DNA of 7,127 nt from contig DHSB01000219.1 of assembly GCA_002408385.1 (NCBI GenBank), positions 10,837-17,963 of the forward strand. The letters run 5' to 3'. This document shows, one piece after another, positions 1 to 7,127 of this stretch. Each line of letters opens with the position of its first letter. Within the stretch, counting starts at the first letter, position 1. The DNA is from Myxococcales bacterium UBA5297. GTDB lineage: Bacteria; Myxococcota; Myxococcia; Myxococcales; UBA5297. A program made the translations under genes and the position numbers. Below the pieces are notes generated by a model. The model saw only the letters and a program-made list of their open reading frames with translations. It did no database searches and was not told the DNA's origin.

Positions 1-1302
1 CCCGCCCCTGCCGCTGCCCCCGCGTCGTCGCCCGCCGAGACGCCCCAAGCGCCTGCGACCGCGACGAGCCCTCTGCCTTCCCCGGTTCCCAACCCTGATC
101 AACCCGCGGCTCCCGCGCCCGCTCGCGCCGCCGAGGAGGTCCAGTCCGACATGTCAACCAACCCCGCCCCCGTGATGAAGAAGTCGAACACCGGCCTGAT
201 CATCGGAATCGTGGTCGGAGTCCTCCTGCTCCTCGTCGCCGGCACCGCCGTGGGCGGATGGTTCGTGCTCAAAAAGTTCCGGGGCGCCGACGGCCCGCTC
301 GGAAGAATCGCCGCGATGGTTCCGCGAGGGGGCTCCGACAAGGCGGCTCTCGATCTGCTCGCGGCGGCCGCGGAAGCGGAGAAGGCCGCGGCCAACGACG
401 ACTCCGAGCCTGCTGTCGCTAGCCCCGAGCCCGCCGCCGAAGAGGGCAAGGCCGCCGATGACCCGGGTGGCCAAGGAGAAGACGACCCTGAGCCCGCCAT
501 CGCCGATAACGAGCCGCAGGCCGAGCCTTCGGCCGACGACGCGGCTCCGCCCGACGGCGTGGCCGCAGCAGGAGAGGCTGCCGACGAGGCCGCAGGTTCA
601 GGCGATGCCGTGGCCGCGGCCGACGAGGCTCAAGCGGCCGCCCCCGAGATCACCTACGTCGACAAGGTTCTCTTCGAGGACCTCTTCAAGCGCGCGAACT
701 CAGCGCACGTCGGCGCCGGTTGGAGCGAGTACCTGCTACGAGGAAACCGCGGGCAGCTCAGCCTGAAGCAGGGCAACGGCTCCTGGGTCATCCGCACCGG
801 CACGCTCTCGTGCTGGCTGCTCGGCTCCGTGGGCTCCATCGAGGACCTCGTCCTCACCGCCGAGAAGTACCCGGTCGAAGCGACGCGCATCGAGTTCGAG
901 CTGCGCGGCGAGCTGCCGGCCAAGTCCGACGCGGGCGCGGTGGTCGGCTGGGTGACCGAGGCCGAGAGCCTGCGCGACGGGCTGAAGCCGGGGGCTTGGA
1001 TCGGCGCGTCGTTCGCGGGCAAGGACGGCCTCATCGTCGCGGGCGCGAAGTCCGAGCCCCAGCCTGCGCTCCCCGCGGTCGGCTTCAATCCGTCGCGGTG
1101 GGTCAAGCACACCGTCACGGTGAGCAAGGGCGTTCTCAGCTACCAGGTCGGTGAGAATCCGCCGGTCACCCTCGATATCGAGCCTGAGATCGAGCCGGAG
1201 GCGGCGCGCCACTTCTTCTTCGGCGTGCGCGGGAATTCCGGCGCGGTGCACAAGATCGACGTGCGCAACTTCCGGGTGATCGGGAAGGTGAAGGCTGAGT
1301 AG
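1..1302 (+). CDS. Single-pass membrane protein with C-terminal LamG-like domain (5' partial)
   Basis: The reading frame is open from the first base of the window, so the true start is probably upstream. An ATG at 151 is an alternative start, 10 nt after a strong Shine-Dalgarno-like gaggaggt (133-140). Upstream of that ATG the frame encodes about 50 Pro/Ala/Ser/Thr-rich residues with high GC at third positions, typical of a linker. Numbered from the ATG, residues 15-40 form one transmembrane helix (starting GLIIGIVVGV), with Lys residues on both sides. Residues 43 to about 165 are an Ala/Glu/Asp/Pro-rich, probably disordered linker. Residues 173-380 look like a concanavalin/laminin-G beta-sandwich: the opening LFEDLFKRAN, then GAGW and GSWVI, resembles the 'DDFnRa...W' start of such domains. 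The C-terminal domain is probably outside the cytoplasmic membrane. The missing N-terminal part could be a cytoplasmic kinase or FHA-like domain, but nothing here shows that. The specific function is unknown. Confidence 0.82.
   Translation, partial: PAPAAAPASSPAETPQAPATATSPLPSPVPNPDQPAAPAPARAAEEVQSDMSTNPAPVMKKSNTGLIIGIVVGVLLLLVAGTAVGGWFVLKKFRGADGPLGRIAAMVPRGGSDKAALDLLAAAAEAEKAAANDDSEPAVASPEPAAEEGKAADDPGGQGEDDPEPAIADNEPQAEPSADDAAPPDGVAAAGEAADEAAGSGDAVAAADEAQAAAPEITYVDKVLFEDLFKRANSAHVGAGWSEYLLRGNRGQLSLKQGNGSWVIRTGTLSCWLLGSVGSIEDLVLTAEKYPVEATRIEFELRGELPAKSDAGAVVGWVTEAESLRDGLKPGAWIGASFAGKDGLIVAGAKSEPQPALPAVGFNPSRWVKHTVTVSKGVLSYQVGENPPVTLDIEPEIEPEAARHFFFGVRGNSGAVHKIDVRNFRVIGKVKAE
133..140 (+). promoter_or_regulatory. 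Strong internal Shine-Dalgarno-like site before ATG 151
   Basis: The sequence gaggaggt lies 10 nt before the in-frame ATG at 151, inside the frame that stays open to the window edge. It either marks the true start of the membrane protein or is a chance codon run (gag gag gtc, Glu-Glu-Val) within a longer gene. The match to the ribosomal anti-Shine-Dalgarno is near perfect; the spacing is slightly long. Confidence 0.4.
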
Positions 1303-1685
1303 GGACGCGTCCGGCGACCGGGTGTCGGGCACGTCTCGAGGCCTCACGGGCACTTCGCAGGAGAGTGTTGGAAGGTAGTTTGAAGGCGGACGGGCCAGTA
1401 GGTGCGTGTCCCGACAGCCGCAGCAGACGGAAGGAGTGAACCCGGCATCAAGCCGGTTGAGCCGCGATAGCGCAGGGGCTTTCCTGGAGAACGAATCCCG
1501 GCGCGCTCGTGGTCGAGGGCTCCGCAAGATGCCCGAGGTCCGGCAGCTCGCGGCGGCATTCATCGTCCTTCCGGGAGATCCGGCATTCTGTCTACTGAGG
1601 TTGACAGCTCGGCTCGAAGTGCCTATTGCGATAGTTGTTCCGCCCCAGAGACCGAGGGCAAAGGTCACAGGGTGAAACGCCGGGC
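1303..1685. other. Intergenic region upstream of hicA, no convincing gene
   Basis: This 383-bp stretch starts with a perfect 10-bp palindrome, ggacgcgtcc (1303-1312), directly after the stop of the membrane protein. A small open frame at 1406-1675 (89 codons) has no recognisable domain and no strong start signal, so it is not called as a gene. A stable hairpin lies at 1439-1458: left arm aacccggc with one bulged C, loop atcaa, right arm gccggtt. The 3' end carries the candidate hicA promoter. No intrinsic terminator with a T-run follows the upstream gene. Confidence 0.6.
1601..1634 (+). promoter_or_regulatory. Candidate hicAB promoter with overlapping palindrome
   Basis: A perfect -35 consensus TTGACA (1601-1606) is followed after 17 bp by TATTGC (1624-1629), which matches only three of six -10 positions. 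The -10 region overlaps an inverted repeat CTAT-tgcg-ATAG (1623-1634), a plausible operator for autoregulation by HicB. Transcription would start near 1636, about 50 nt before the hicA ATG. The -35 is convincing; the -10 and the operator role are inference. Confidence 0.4.
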
Positions 1686-1904
1686 ATGAAACCGAAGCAG
1701 CTCCTTCGGCTCCTTGTGTCGCTTGGAGGCAAGGTCATCCGCCAGAAGGGCTCGCACGCTCGCGTGCGACTTGATGGGGCCGAGACGACGGTCCCCATGC
1801 ACGCTGGTGAGGACATTGCCCCAGGAACGTTGCGTGTCATCGAGCGTCAACTTGAGCCGGTTCTTGGCAGAGGGTGGCTAAAGAGACTCACGAAGGGAAA
1901 GTGA
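1686..1904 (+). CDS. hicA: HicA family toxin (mRNA interferase)
   Basis: This 72-residue protein has the size and motifs of HicA (YcfA family), the toxin of a type II toxin-antitoxin system. HicA toxins have a small double-stranded-RNA-binding-like fold and cleave mRNA, using a conserved His, to block translation. Visible hallmarks are GGKVIRQKGSH at residues 14-24, with the predicted catalytic His24, then a TVPMH segment and the C-terminal GTLRVIERQ helix. The ATG at 1686 is preferred because the family motif starts within the first residues and AGGGTGA (1669-1675) lies 10 nt upstream. A TTG at 1635 would add 17 unrelated residues. Codon use (ctt, gga, cga, aga, cta) is less GC-biased than in flanking genes, suggesting transfer. 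hicB follows 112 nt downstream on the same strand. All family landmarks are present, so it is probably intact. Confidence 0.9.
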   Translation: MKPKQLLRLLVSLGGKVIRQKGSHARVRLDGAETTVPMHAGEDIAPGTLRVIERQLEPVLGRGWLKRLTKGK

Positions 1905-2016
1905 CAGGCAGCAAGGGACATTCGCTGGCCGCAGAACACCTCGGCTCTCCCCTGGCGCGTGTTTCGGCGCGCGCAAGGTCGCCAAGAGCCGAACTTGGCC
2001 TTTGACGGTGAGAAAC
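1905..2016 (+). promoter_or_regulatory. hicA-hicB spacer with inverted repeats
   Basis: This 112-nt gap separates toxin from antitoxin, whereas hicAB pairs commonly overlap or lie close together. It contains a hairpin, gccaag (1981-1986), loop agccgaa, cttggc (1994-1999), ending 17 nt before the hicB ATG. It also contains an 8-bp inverted repeat, tcggctct (1941-1948) with agagccga (1985-1992). The two structures share bases and could be alternative folds. They could be HicB operators, a translation-control hairpin or an internal promoter site; no clear promoter hexamers are visible. Confidence 0.4.
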
Positions 2017-2439
2017 ATGGCTACCACCAACACTCGGAAGAAGAACAAAGGATCCAAGCCCGCGTTGACGGTGGAGCTCGTGCGCGATGAAACCAATTGG
2101 TGGACTGCCACTGTCCTCGAGGTGCCTGGCTGTCTGACGCAGGGCCGCACGATCGACCAAGCCATGCGTCGCATACGCGAGGCCCTCGAGCTATTCGACG
2201 TTGACCCTGACGCCGTCGCCCTGGTCGAGCGGGTCCGCCTGCCCACCAAGGCCCTTCGAGCCATCGATCGCAGCCAAGAGGCTCGCAAACGAGCTGAAGA
2301 GGAGCAACGCCGGGCACAGTCTGCGCTCAAGGAGACCGCTCATTTGCTCGAGGAGTTGGGGCTGAGTGTGCGCGACGCTGCGAAGCTGCTCGGACTCTCC
2401 CATCAGCGAATCCAGCAACTGCGTCACTCTGAAGGCTAA
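2017..2439 (+). CDS. hicB: HicB family antitoxin with C-terminal HTH
   Basis: This 140-residue protein is the probable antitoxin partner of the HicA just upstream. HicB proteins bind and neutralise HicA and usually repress their own operon. Residues 16-60 carry the HicB fold (partial RNase H-like): TVELVRDE, a Trp pair, TATVLEVPGC, then the helix TIDQAMRRIREALELF. Residues 84-112 are highly charged (Arg/Glu/Gln) and probably form a long helix or coiled coil. Residues 115-136 (GLSVRDAAKLLGLSHQRIQQL) form a helix-turn-helix, which fits DNA binding. The ATG at 2017 is chosen because an N-terminal basic tail follows directly and GGTGAG (2007-2012) lies just upstream, though only 4 nt away. In-frame TTG (2002) and GTG (2008) starts would add five or three residues. 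The gene appears intact. Codon bias is weaker than in uvrB, as for hicA. Confidence 0.9.
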   Translation: MATTNTRKKNKGSKPALTVELVRDETNWWTATVLEVPGCLTQGRTIDQAMRRIREALELFDVDPDAVALVERVRLPTKALRAIDRSQEARKRAEEEQRRAQSALKETAHLLEELGLSVRDAAKLLGLSHQRIQQLRHSEG

Positions 2440-2729
2440 GTGTCAGCGCAGCCTACAGCCGTTTGACCGGGCCACAGGGGTGACGGGAGCTCGCGTTGCC
2501 GAGCCGAGGCCTTCGAAATGCGGCGAGAGGCGGAGCCGCTCGTCGATACCGCGTCCTCACGGCCCGAGCCAGCCCGCGCTCGGTTCGGCCGGAGCACGCC
2601 TGCCGCTCCGACCCCTTCGCCGAGCCGCCGCTTTCGCGCCCTTTGATCCCGGCGCGCTCACCGGCGTTGCCCCGGCGAATGCGCTGCGGCCACAGTCCGC
2701 GCATCCCGCGCGCGAAGGGGAGCGCCATC
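2440..2729. other. Intergenic region between hicB and the secreted protein
   Basis: These 290 bp hold no gene I can support. The frame of the downstream protein stays open back to 2496 and would add 78 Arg/Pro-rich residues before the signal peptide. That is rejected because a signal peptide should be N-terminal and a good ribosome site sits before 2730. No T-run terminator for hicAB and no clear promoter were seen. Confidence 0.6.
2715..2722 (+). promoter_or_regulatory. Ribosome binding site deciding the GTG start at 2730
   Basis: The sequence aaggggag ends 7 nt before a GTG at 2730. That GTG gives a protein beginning with a standard signal peptide, so this site settles the start in favour of GTG over the upstream in-frame options. 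Confidence 0.65.
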
Positions 2730-3857
2730 GTGAACCGACGACCAGGAACCAAACTCTCCGCATGGATGCTCGCTCTGCCGGCGCTGCTGTTGACGGCGTC
2801 GGCTGCTGACCGCGCCGAGGCCTGTGCCCCACCGCGCTGCCTGAACGCGTGGTTCCTCCCGCCGGACGGCGCCGAGCCGCACACGACGGTCCCCGCCAAC
2901 GTCGGAGCCATCTTTTGGATCCCGCGGCGGCCCTGGCAGCCTCCGGCGGTCTCCGAGGGCTCGTTCTCGCTGGCCGAGGCGGACGCGACGCCTTCGACCC
3001 CTCTGCCGATCACCATCGTCGCGCTCGATTCGGACGTCTTCCTCATCAAGCCGGTCGAAGCGCTCGCTCCCCACACGACCTACCGCCTGGTGGGCGGGGA
3101 CTTCTGTGACGGCACCGGGCTCGCCGACGAGACCGCCTCGACCCGCGAGCTTCGCACCGCTGAAGCAGCCGCGATCCCCACCACCCTCGGGACGCTGTCG
3201 GTCTCCCAGCCGACCATGGGCGATCTCTCCGTGAGCACGCCCTCGGGCTCGTGCGGCGACAAGATCTCCGCGGTGCAGCTCTCGGTCTCGCTCGATCTCG
3301 CGCCCGAGGCCGAGCCCTGGAAGGACGCCTTCCTCTTCCGCACGCTCGTCGACGGGGAGGTCTGGGGCCCTCAGCACAGCATCAAGGAGCAGCTCCCTCC
3401 CGGCGCGAGTTGGACGGACCGAGGGACGGACCGGCTCTTCCATCGCTGCGCGGCCCTCGACCCGATGACCGACTCCGGGCTGACGGCCGGGAGACATCGG
3501 GTCCGCATGGTCGGCGAGCTGCCGGGCCTCGACGTGTCGGTGAGCACACCGGAGGTCGAGATCGAGCTCGAGTGCTTCGACCCGCCCGACACGGGCGTCT
3601 CCGATGCCGGCGACTCCGATGCGAGCCTTCCGGACGAGGGGCACGAAGACGCCGGGGCCGGCGACTCGGGTGCAGACGCGGCGGTCGATGAGCCCGACGC
3701 CGGCACCGACGCCGCGAACAGGCCCGATGCGAGCGTGGAAGACGAATTGGGCTGCGGCTGCGCCAGCGCTGGTGCGCGCGCGGCGTGGTGGCTCGCCCCC
3801 ATCCCCTTCGCGCTGCTGCGACGGCGAGCCGCCAGGCGCCCGGCGGATTCGGCGTAG
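2730..3857 (+). CDS. Secreted protein with MYXO-CTERM-type C-terminal sorting tail
   Basis: This is a 375-residue exported protein of unknown function, read from the GTG at 2730. Residues 1-31 are a signal peptide: basic NRR start, hydrophobic core around LALPALLLTAS, and an AEA cleavage motif before Cys32. No lipobox Leu precedes the Cys, so cleavage by signal peptidase I is more likely than lipidation. Residues about 40-140 look like a bacterial Ig-like fold (TTVPANVGAIFWIP; HTTYRLVGG), followed by a second beta-rich region to about 283. Six Cys (32, 37, 126, 175, 240, 282) could form three disulfides. Residues 284-339 are a disordered Asp/Ala/Gly/Pro linker. The tail is GCGC at 341-344, a Trp/Ala-rich hydrophobic stretch, and RRRAARR (364-370), as in MYXO-CTERM signals that tether proteins at the myxobacterial surface. 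The hydrophobic stretch is short and contains Pro. The domain names are inferred from pattern only. Confidence 0.85.
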   Translation: MNRRPGTKLSAWMLALPALLLTASAADRAEACAPPRCLNAWFLPPDGAEPHTTVPANVGAIFWIPRRPWQPPAVSEGSFSLAEADATPSTPLPITIVALDSDVFLIKPVEALAPHTTYRLVGGDFCDGTGLADETASTRELRTAEAAAIPTTLGTLSVSQPTMGDLSVSTPSGSCGDKISAVQLSVSLDLAPEAEPWKDAFLFRTLVDGEVWGPQHSIKEQLPPGASWTDRGTDRLFHRCAALDPMTDSGLTAGRHRVRMVGELPGLDVSVSTPEVEIELECFDPPDTGVSDAGDSDASLPDEGHEDAGAGDSGADAAVDEPDAGTDAANRPDASVEDELGCGCASAGARAAWWLAPIPFALLRRRAARRPADSA

Positions 3858-4233
3858 CCGGCTGCGAATCGCGAGCGGAGTCTCCCGGGCCTCCGGCCCC
3901 GCCTCTGCCCCCCCAACTCCGAGCCTAGCTTCCCGGGGAGCGAGGCCGGCGCAGTCGCGTTGGCCCTCGACTTCGCCCACGCAAGCTCCAACCTTTCGTT
4001 CGGCACGAAGGCCGAATCGCAAGCGGCCGAATTCATGGGCGGGCACGAGCCGGAGGCCTGCGTCGAAATCAAGCCTGGGGGGCGAATCCGCGGCTCCCTC
4101 GACTCCGAGGCTCCCGCTGGTCGCCTCTACGCTCGGGATGACCGGGTTGCGCCCAAGTTGCTTGGACAAAGCCGAACGAGCTCAGAAGCTCGGCCTAGGC
4201 TCGGGCTGACTTGAGCGCTGCTTCGACGAATCC
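3858..4233. other. Convergent intergenic region between secreted protein and uvrB
   Basis: This 376-bp interval lies between two convergent genes and should hold their 3' ends. Short open frames cross it (for example 3960-4214), but they lack domains and good start signals. It contains four compact hairpins: 3887-3899 (gggcc/ggccc, 3-nt loop), 3999-4016 (ttcggc/gccgaa, 6-nt loop), 4153-4165 (ccaag/cttgg, 3-nt loop) and 4177-4192 (cgagct/agctcg, 4-nt loop). None is followed by a clean T-run on either strand, so termination may be Rho-dependent or use non-canonical hairpins. Confidence 0.6.
4177..4192 (-). terminator. Possible weak terminator hairpin downstream of uvrB
   Basis: A 6-bp perfect stem with a 4-nt loop lies about 40 nt past the uvrB stop. 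Read on the minus strand it is followed by ttcggcttt, which has only a short T-stretch. It is the best-placed candidate for ending uvrB transcription but does not meet the classical intrinsic terminator pattern. Confidence 0.25.
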
Positions 4234-6345
<2,112 letters not shown>

Positions 6346-6493
6346 CGCAGATCCACTGTAACAACCGAGAAATCCGGCGGCTTTCGCGCGCGCGAGGCTA
6401 CCGCTCGCAGGCTCGCGAGGCCAGCCGGAGGGCGGCCGGGCTTCTTCGGCGAAGGCCGAGCCAACCGGCCAGCGGCGGCCGGGCCCGGCCGGT
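6346..6493. other. uvrB upstream region with direct repeat and 16-bp palindrome
   Basis: This GC-rich stretch should hold the uvrB promoter (minus strand), but only a poor -10-like tacagt (minus strand, 6360-6355) is visible and no -35 pairs with it. An 11-bp direct repeat ggcggccgggc occurs at 6431-6441 and 6474-6484. A perfect 16-bp palindrome CGGCCGGGCCCGGCCG occupies 6476-6491, ending 2 bp before the readable VapC remnant. No tRNA or att-like duplication was recognised. Confidence 0.5.
6476..6491. repeat. Perfect 16-bp palindrome
   Basis: CGGCCGGGCCCGGCCG is self-complementary along its full length with no loop. It sits at the point where VapC similarity begins. It could be a protein-binding site, a junction scar or a by-product of extreme GC content. 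Confidence 0.7.
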
Positions 6494-6796
6494 GTCGAGT
6501 TGCTTGTCGCTGAGGCGGCAGTTGGGATGGGGCCAGAGGAAGCTCGACCTCATGCGCGAGCTCCTGTCCGAGCTCGTGGTGATCGATAATCGGCAAACGA
6601 CGTGGTTCTGAACAGCTCCGCGGAAATCGATTCCTGGTGCCGGCAGAACGGGGTCAAGCCGGGGAAGAACGACTTGTGGATCGCCGCTTGTGCAGGGGCA
6701 GCGGATGCGACGCTGTTGACCGCCGATAGGGACTTCGACCCGCTACACGGACGGTTCTTCGAGCGGGTGTTGCTCGATCCGGATCCTCAGTACTGA
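6494..6796 (+). pseudogene. Decayed VapC-type PIN-domain toxin, N-terminus lost, two frameshifts
   Basis: Three segments read as one PIN-domain (VapC-like) ribonuclease when two shifts are allowed. Segment one (6494-6526, second forward frame) gives [11 protein letters not shown], with the conserved Glu of PIN proteins. Skipping one base (A at 6527) gives segment two in the third forward frame (6528-6605): [13 protein letters not shown] and then SELVVIDNRQTTW. Without a further shift this ends at a TGA at 6609. Segment three returns to the second frame (from about 6608): AEIDSWC, NDLWIAACA with the conserved Asp, LLTADRDFD with the last conserved Asp, and a stop at 6794. The N-terminal part that would carry the first catalytic Asp (the LLDTN-type motif) is absent; that space holds GC-rich DNA and the uvrB upstream region. 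No VapB antitoxin is visible. A GTG start at 6602 would give a 64-residue C-terminal fragment, probably not functional. Confidence 0.75.
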
Positions 6797-7001
6797 TCTG
6801 AGGCCGCGGCCATGTGGTTGACCGACCAGCAGTAAAAGCCAGTTGAGGACAGCGCCACTCGTCGTGACTCCTGCTCGGCGGGGCAACCCATTGGCCGGTG
6901 AGCCTGCTCCCAGTCGCCCAGCGTTGGGCGAGAGTTGCCTGGTCCTGCGGCCCACCTCCGCTTCGGTCCCACAGCACCGCGTCTTTGCTCCCCTTGTCAC
7001 C
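6797..7001. other. Non-coding stretch between VapC remnant and repeat array
   Basis: No gene is recognised here. It holds a 10-bp palindrome ggccgcggcc (6802-6811) just after the VapC stop and a hairpin at 6914-6931 (tcgccca / tgggcga, loop gcgt) without a T-run. From about 6960 the sequence shows degenerate 21-bp units that lead into the clear array. A minus-strand frame is open from the window end to 6743 but has no known domain. Confidence 0.5.
6914..6931. terminator. Hairpin, possible terminator
   Basis: A 7-bp perfect stem (6914-6920 with 6925-6931) closes a 4-nt loop. Neither flank has a T-run, so a terminator role is weakly supported. It lies between the VapC remnant and the tandem repeats. 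Confidence 0.25.
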
Positions 7002-7127
7002 GGGTTCCGGCTTGCTCTACCTGCTTCCGCTCCGGTTCTACCTATTTCTGCTCTGGTTTCCCCTGCTTCCGGCTTGATTTCCCCTGCTTCCGGCTTGGTT
7101 CTACCTATTTCTGCTCTGGTTTCCCCT
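7002..7127. repeat. 21-bp tandem repeat array, six clear units, continues past the window
   Basis: Six consecutive 21-bp units cover 7002-7022, 7023-7043, 7044-7064, 7065-7085, 7086-7106 and 7107-7127. Units begin gcttcc or atttct (the first, gggttcc, is divergent) and end ctacct or ttcccct. The third and sixth units are identical, and the second and fifth are close, which suggests a 63-bp higher-order period. Degenerate copies extend left to about 6960. Because 21 is a multiple of three the array can stay open in frame. On the minus strand it reads as heptads GETRAEI, GRTKPEA, GEIKPEA, GETRAEI, GRTGAEA; on the plus strand as ISALVSP, ASGLISP, ASGLVLP. The array runs to the last base, so its full size and any gene carrying it lie outside. 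Confidence 0.93.

Noticed and set aside
1303..1312. Palindrome ggacgcgtcc as a terminator
   Set aside because: It has no loop and no T-run, so it cannot be supported as an intrinsic terminator.
736..1668. 310-codon minus-strand frame opposite the LamG-like domain
   Set aside because: The composition is His/Arg/Leu/Ala-rich with no motif, and the plus-strand reading is clearly domain-like.
1406..1675. 89-codon plus-strand frame upstream of hicA
   Set aside because: It has no recognised domain and overlaps the candidate hicA promoter. A chance open frame is more likely, although an interspersed repeat cannot be excluded.
2658..4169. 503-codon open frame on the minus strand opposite the secreted protein
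   Set aside because: It is Arg/Gly-rich and has no domain. The plus-strand frame has a signal peptide, linker and sorting tail, so this is an antisense shadow.
3960..4214. 84-codon plus-strand frame in the convergent interval
   Set aside because: It has a TTG start without a good ribosome site, no domain, and covers several hairpins.
6346..6400. SOS (LexA) box or clear sigma-70 promoter for uvrB
   Set aside because: Only a poor -10-like element 9 nt from the start codon was found, with no paired -35 and no convincing LexA-type palindrome.
6743..7126. Minus-strand frame open from the window end through the repeats
   Set aside because: The heptad part is noted as a lead, but the downstream portion is featureless and runs antisense over the VapC remnant. 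Evidence is too thin to call a gene without the right-hand sequence.
7002..7127. CRISPR array
   Set aside because: The 21-bp units are directly adjacent with no unique spacers, so this is a tandem repeat and not repeat-spacer architecture.

Overview
The window is GC-rich DNA that most likely comes from a myxobacterium (Myxococcota, perhaps the Sandaracinus/Polyangiales side). The best evidence is the protein at 2730-3857. It has a signal peptide, an Asp/Ala-rich 'DAG'-type linker, and a C-terminal tail of Cys pair, hydrophobic stretch and Arg cluster of the MYXO-CTERM type. The strong preference for G/C in third codon positions in the large genes agrees. The lineage is inferred; there is no rRNA or tRNA in the window to confirm it.

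Layout from left to right. Positions 1-1302 hold the 3' part of a single-pass membrane protein: a Pro/Ala-rich segment, one transmembrane helix, an acidic Ala-rich linker, and a C-terminal domain that looks like a concanavalin/laminin-G beta-sandwich. After 383 bp without a convincing gene comes a HicA-HicB type II toxin-antitoxin pair (1686-1904 and 2017-2439). Its codon use is visibly less G/C-biased than its neighbours, which suggests acquisition by transfer. Next is the secreted MYXO-CTERM-type protein (2730-3857). A hairpin-containing convergent interval separates it from uvrB on the minus strand (4234-6345), the one clear housekeeping gene.

Beyond the uvrB start the DNA looks like accessory debris. 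There is a 16-bp perfect palindrome, then the remains of a VapC-type PIN-domain toxin (6494-6796, plus strand). The VapC remnant has lost its N-terminus and is split by two compensating frameshifts. The window ends inside a 21-bp tandem repeat array that continues past the edge.

The genes do not form one pathway. They look like a backbone of cell-envelope genes and DNA repair, with toxin-antitoxin modules inserted on both sides, one apparently intact (HicAB) and one decayed (VapC). I found no convincing new multi-gene system. The items most worth checking are the broken VapC, the heptad-encoding repeat array, and the unusually wide, hairpin-bearing hicA-hicB gap.
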